The notes beneath the pieces are model-generated. The model was given only the letters and a program-made list of their open reading frames with translations. It had not been told where the DNA came from and did not search any database. The position numbers were made by a program, and so were the translations under genes. A stretch of DNA of 64,000 nt from Saitoella complicata NRRL Y-17804 (Eukaryota > Ascomycota > Saitoellomycetes > Saitoellales > Saitoellaceae), in assembly GCF_001661265.1 (NCBI RefSeq), contig NW_017567009.1, positions 173,666 through 237,665 of the forward strand, written 5' to 3'. Shown piece after piece: positions 62,681 to 64,000 of the stretch (its first letter is position 1; each line of letters opens with the position of its first letter).

Positions 62681-62780
62681 ATAAGGTGCAGAGATAAGAC
62701 AGCAAAGATAGAGGGGTTAATTGGGGGTCTGAGAATGTGCTATATCTCGAGCTCGGCCGGAATTACTGTTCTGAAGCCCC
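62681..62780 (+). repeat. Imperfect direct repeat, copy B
   Basis: Starts ATAAGGTGCAGAGATAAGAC and contains GGGGTTAATTGGGGGTCTGA and TTACTGTTCTGAAGCCCC; the counterpart is 62261-62351. A short extra insert separates the last blocks here. Confidence 0.75.
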
Positions 62781-63184
62781 ATTCTCTCATGCGTTCCGTA
62801 TATGCTGCCTTTCTGAGTTTGACTGCATGCCCCCAGAACTCCACGGGGAGACTCTGATGTACCGATTCGATGGGCAGACACACAATGCAGGTGTCGATCG
62901 AGGTTGACTGCCCTAGAGTTGGACTTCCATGAGCAATATTTGTTGGGGTGATTCCAATACTTCTTTCACAAATGTCATTACCTATCGCTTTCGTAATCGT
63001 TCGAAAAGAATACCCGGAAACGCAATTGCTGGTGAGAAATGCGGGAGCTCGAGGGTGGAGTTTCGATGTAAAAGTTTTCGGATGTGTAACTGCAGCTGTC
63101 GCATTTCAAATACTCCCAACACCTATTTCGAGCCTTAACCTTTTAGTCCTCAACCTCGTGCACAAACGCGTGCACTTTTTCCTG

Positions 63185-63694
63185 TCATGACGCCGAACTC
63201 GCCGACGCGTACGAACTCGACGGTCGAAATATAGCAGAAGGATCCATCGGGTTTGGTGAGCCTCTGAGTGTATGCGTACTGGGATGATTCGTTCGAACAC
63301 CGCCGTGTCCTTTAGAGAACATCGGGGGGTCACTTCGGGGTGTATGCTGCGGTGGAGTTGTGCGGACGCCCGTCGTTGTGATGGTGTTGGTTGGTGTTGT
63401 GCGGACTGTCGACTCTGTTCGTTCCGGTTCTGTGAGCGTGAGAGGTGGGATTCTCTGGATGAATGCTAGTCTGTCTGCTCGATACCGGGTGTAAGCAAAG
63501 CCGTTGAAGAAGAAGACTACTAGTGGTTGTAACCTACCCGCCTGACCGTGCTTGAATGACTGCTCGAAAGGGAACGTACACAGCTGATTCCGCGCATGGC
63601 AGAACGAACATTTATTCTCCCTAGCTGGGGAAGGGCCTGAACACTCGCGTTGATATCGCTGACAACGGAGACATTGGAGCTGTATGCTACTCAT
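63185..63694 (-). CDS. Hypothetical protein with Zn2Cys6-like cluster
   Basis: Minus-strand ORF of 169 residues from the ATG at 63694 (MSSIQLQCLRCQRYQREC). The spacing Cys-x2-Cys-x6-Cys-x10-Cys-x2-Cys-x6-Cys in residues 8-40 fits a Zn2Cys6 DNA-binding cluster with an extended central loop. The rest is Thr/Pro-rich, with repeated VRTTP-like units and VRTNHPSTHT. It is much shorter than typical zinc-cluster regulators, so it may be a fragment, lack downstream exons, or be a lineage-specific small protein. A diverged relative lies at 61590-62012. Confidence 0.4.
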   Translation of the reverse strand: MSSIQLQCLRCQRYQRECSGPSPARENKCSFCHARNQLCTFPFEQSFKHGQAGRLQPLVVFFFNGFAYTRYRADRLAFIQRIPPLTLTEPERTESTVRTTPTNTITTTGVRTTPPQHTPRSDPPMFSKGHGGVRTNHPSTHTLRGSPNPMDPSAIFRPSSSYASASSAS

Positions 63695-63990
63695 CAGCTT
63701 TGGCGGCAAAGGCGGATAACTGGAAATGGAGTCTCACGGTCTGGGAGGAGTCGAGGAGATGATTTGCCAAGCCTAGGGTGCCAACGGACGGAGGGGTGTG
63801 GTCGGTCTCGGTGCCCGGAAGAGCCAGATGTGGCCCGATCGGCTGTAGTACGTGGCTTATATCTCCCAAAGACCCAGGCATGTCGATACTCTTGATACAA
63901 TGGAAGCTTGAGCAACCAGCATACACGGCTGGCAAAGAGGGAGACACAATGGGTATCAACAGCTGCTGCAGGTCTAAGAAAAAAAACAAA

Positions 63991-64000
63991 GGGGGGGGGG
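63991..64000 (+). repeat. Poly-G run at the window end
   Basis: The last ten bases are all G, after an A-rich run (GAAAAAAAACAAA). The true length cannot be known because the window ends here. Confidence 0.8.

Overview
The window looks like nuclear DNA of a filamentous or early-diverging ascomycete fungus. Genes are mostly compact. Introns are short (46-75 nt in most genes, up to about 500 nt in the ribosomal protein gene), use GTATGT/GTAAGN donors, CTAAC/CTGAC-like branch sites and YAG acceptors, and cluster near 5' ends. Several products are typical of fungi: Rad7, Rad16, Mdm31, a Ran1-type kinase and a hybrid histidine kinase. The species cannot be named from the sequence alone. Gene models were built by hand, joining exons by splice signals, reading frame and family similarity; exon coordinates are in each entry.

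Layout. 0-5.3 kb: a PAQR receptor cut by the window edge, ribosomal protein eL38, a NAT9-like acetyltransferase, a SAM methyltransferase and an SDR oxidoreductase. 5.5-11.1 kb: a small unknown gene, then RAD16 and RAD7 head to head; these encode the two partners of the fungal global-genome nucleotide excision repair complex. 11.1-14.6 kb: gene-poor, with two small Ser-rich hypothetical ORFs. 14.6-23.1 kb: housekeeping genes PIH1, SAP30BP-like, syntaxin-18/UFE1, proteasome beta-6 (PRE7), MDM31 and PNO1. A diverged ~170-200 bp repeat lies on each side of the syntaxin gene. 23.4-32.3 kb: a secreted sorbosone-dehydrogenase-like protein, a DUF3253 protein, a zinc alcohol dehydrogenase, an SDR-like NAD(P)-binding protein and a GAF-containing hybrid histidine kinase. 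32.8-36.1 kb: a degraded block with a frameshifted unknown gene and a 5'-truncated MFS transporter. 36.2-59.7 kb: EMC2, ferroportin, an IRC20/SHPRH-like SNF2-RING protein, an alpha-arrestin, an MBIP-like coiled-coil protein, a SMAP-domain RGG protein, SDHAF1, arginase, GFA1, a C2H2 zinc-finger factor, a small mitochondrial protein and a Ran1-like kinase. 59.7-64 kb: gene-poor, with a microsatellite, imperfect direct repeats and two short ORFs that appear to be diverged zinc-cluster paralogues.

How the genes fit together. The clearest functional unit is the RAD16/RAD7 divergent pair sharing a 317-bp intergenic promoter. Other genes are ordinary neighbours from protein quality control (proteasome, PIH1/R2TP, EMC2), ribosome production (eL38, PNO1), mitochondria (MDM31, SDHAF1), ER trafficking (syntaxin 18), cell-wall precursor supply (GFA1) and iron export (ferroportin). 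I found no tRNA, rRNA, CRISPR array or complete transposon that I could support. The most unusual signals are the RAD7/RAD16 arrangement, the repeat pair around the syntaxin gene, the zinc-cluster ORF pair at the right end, the G-rich and telomere-like tracts before SDHAF1, and introns that interrupt genes within or directly after the start codon.
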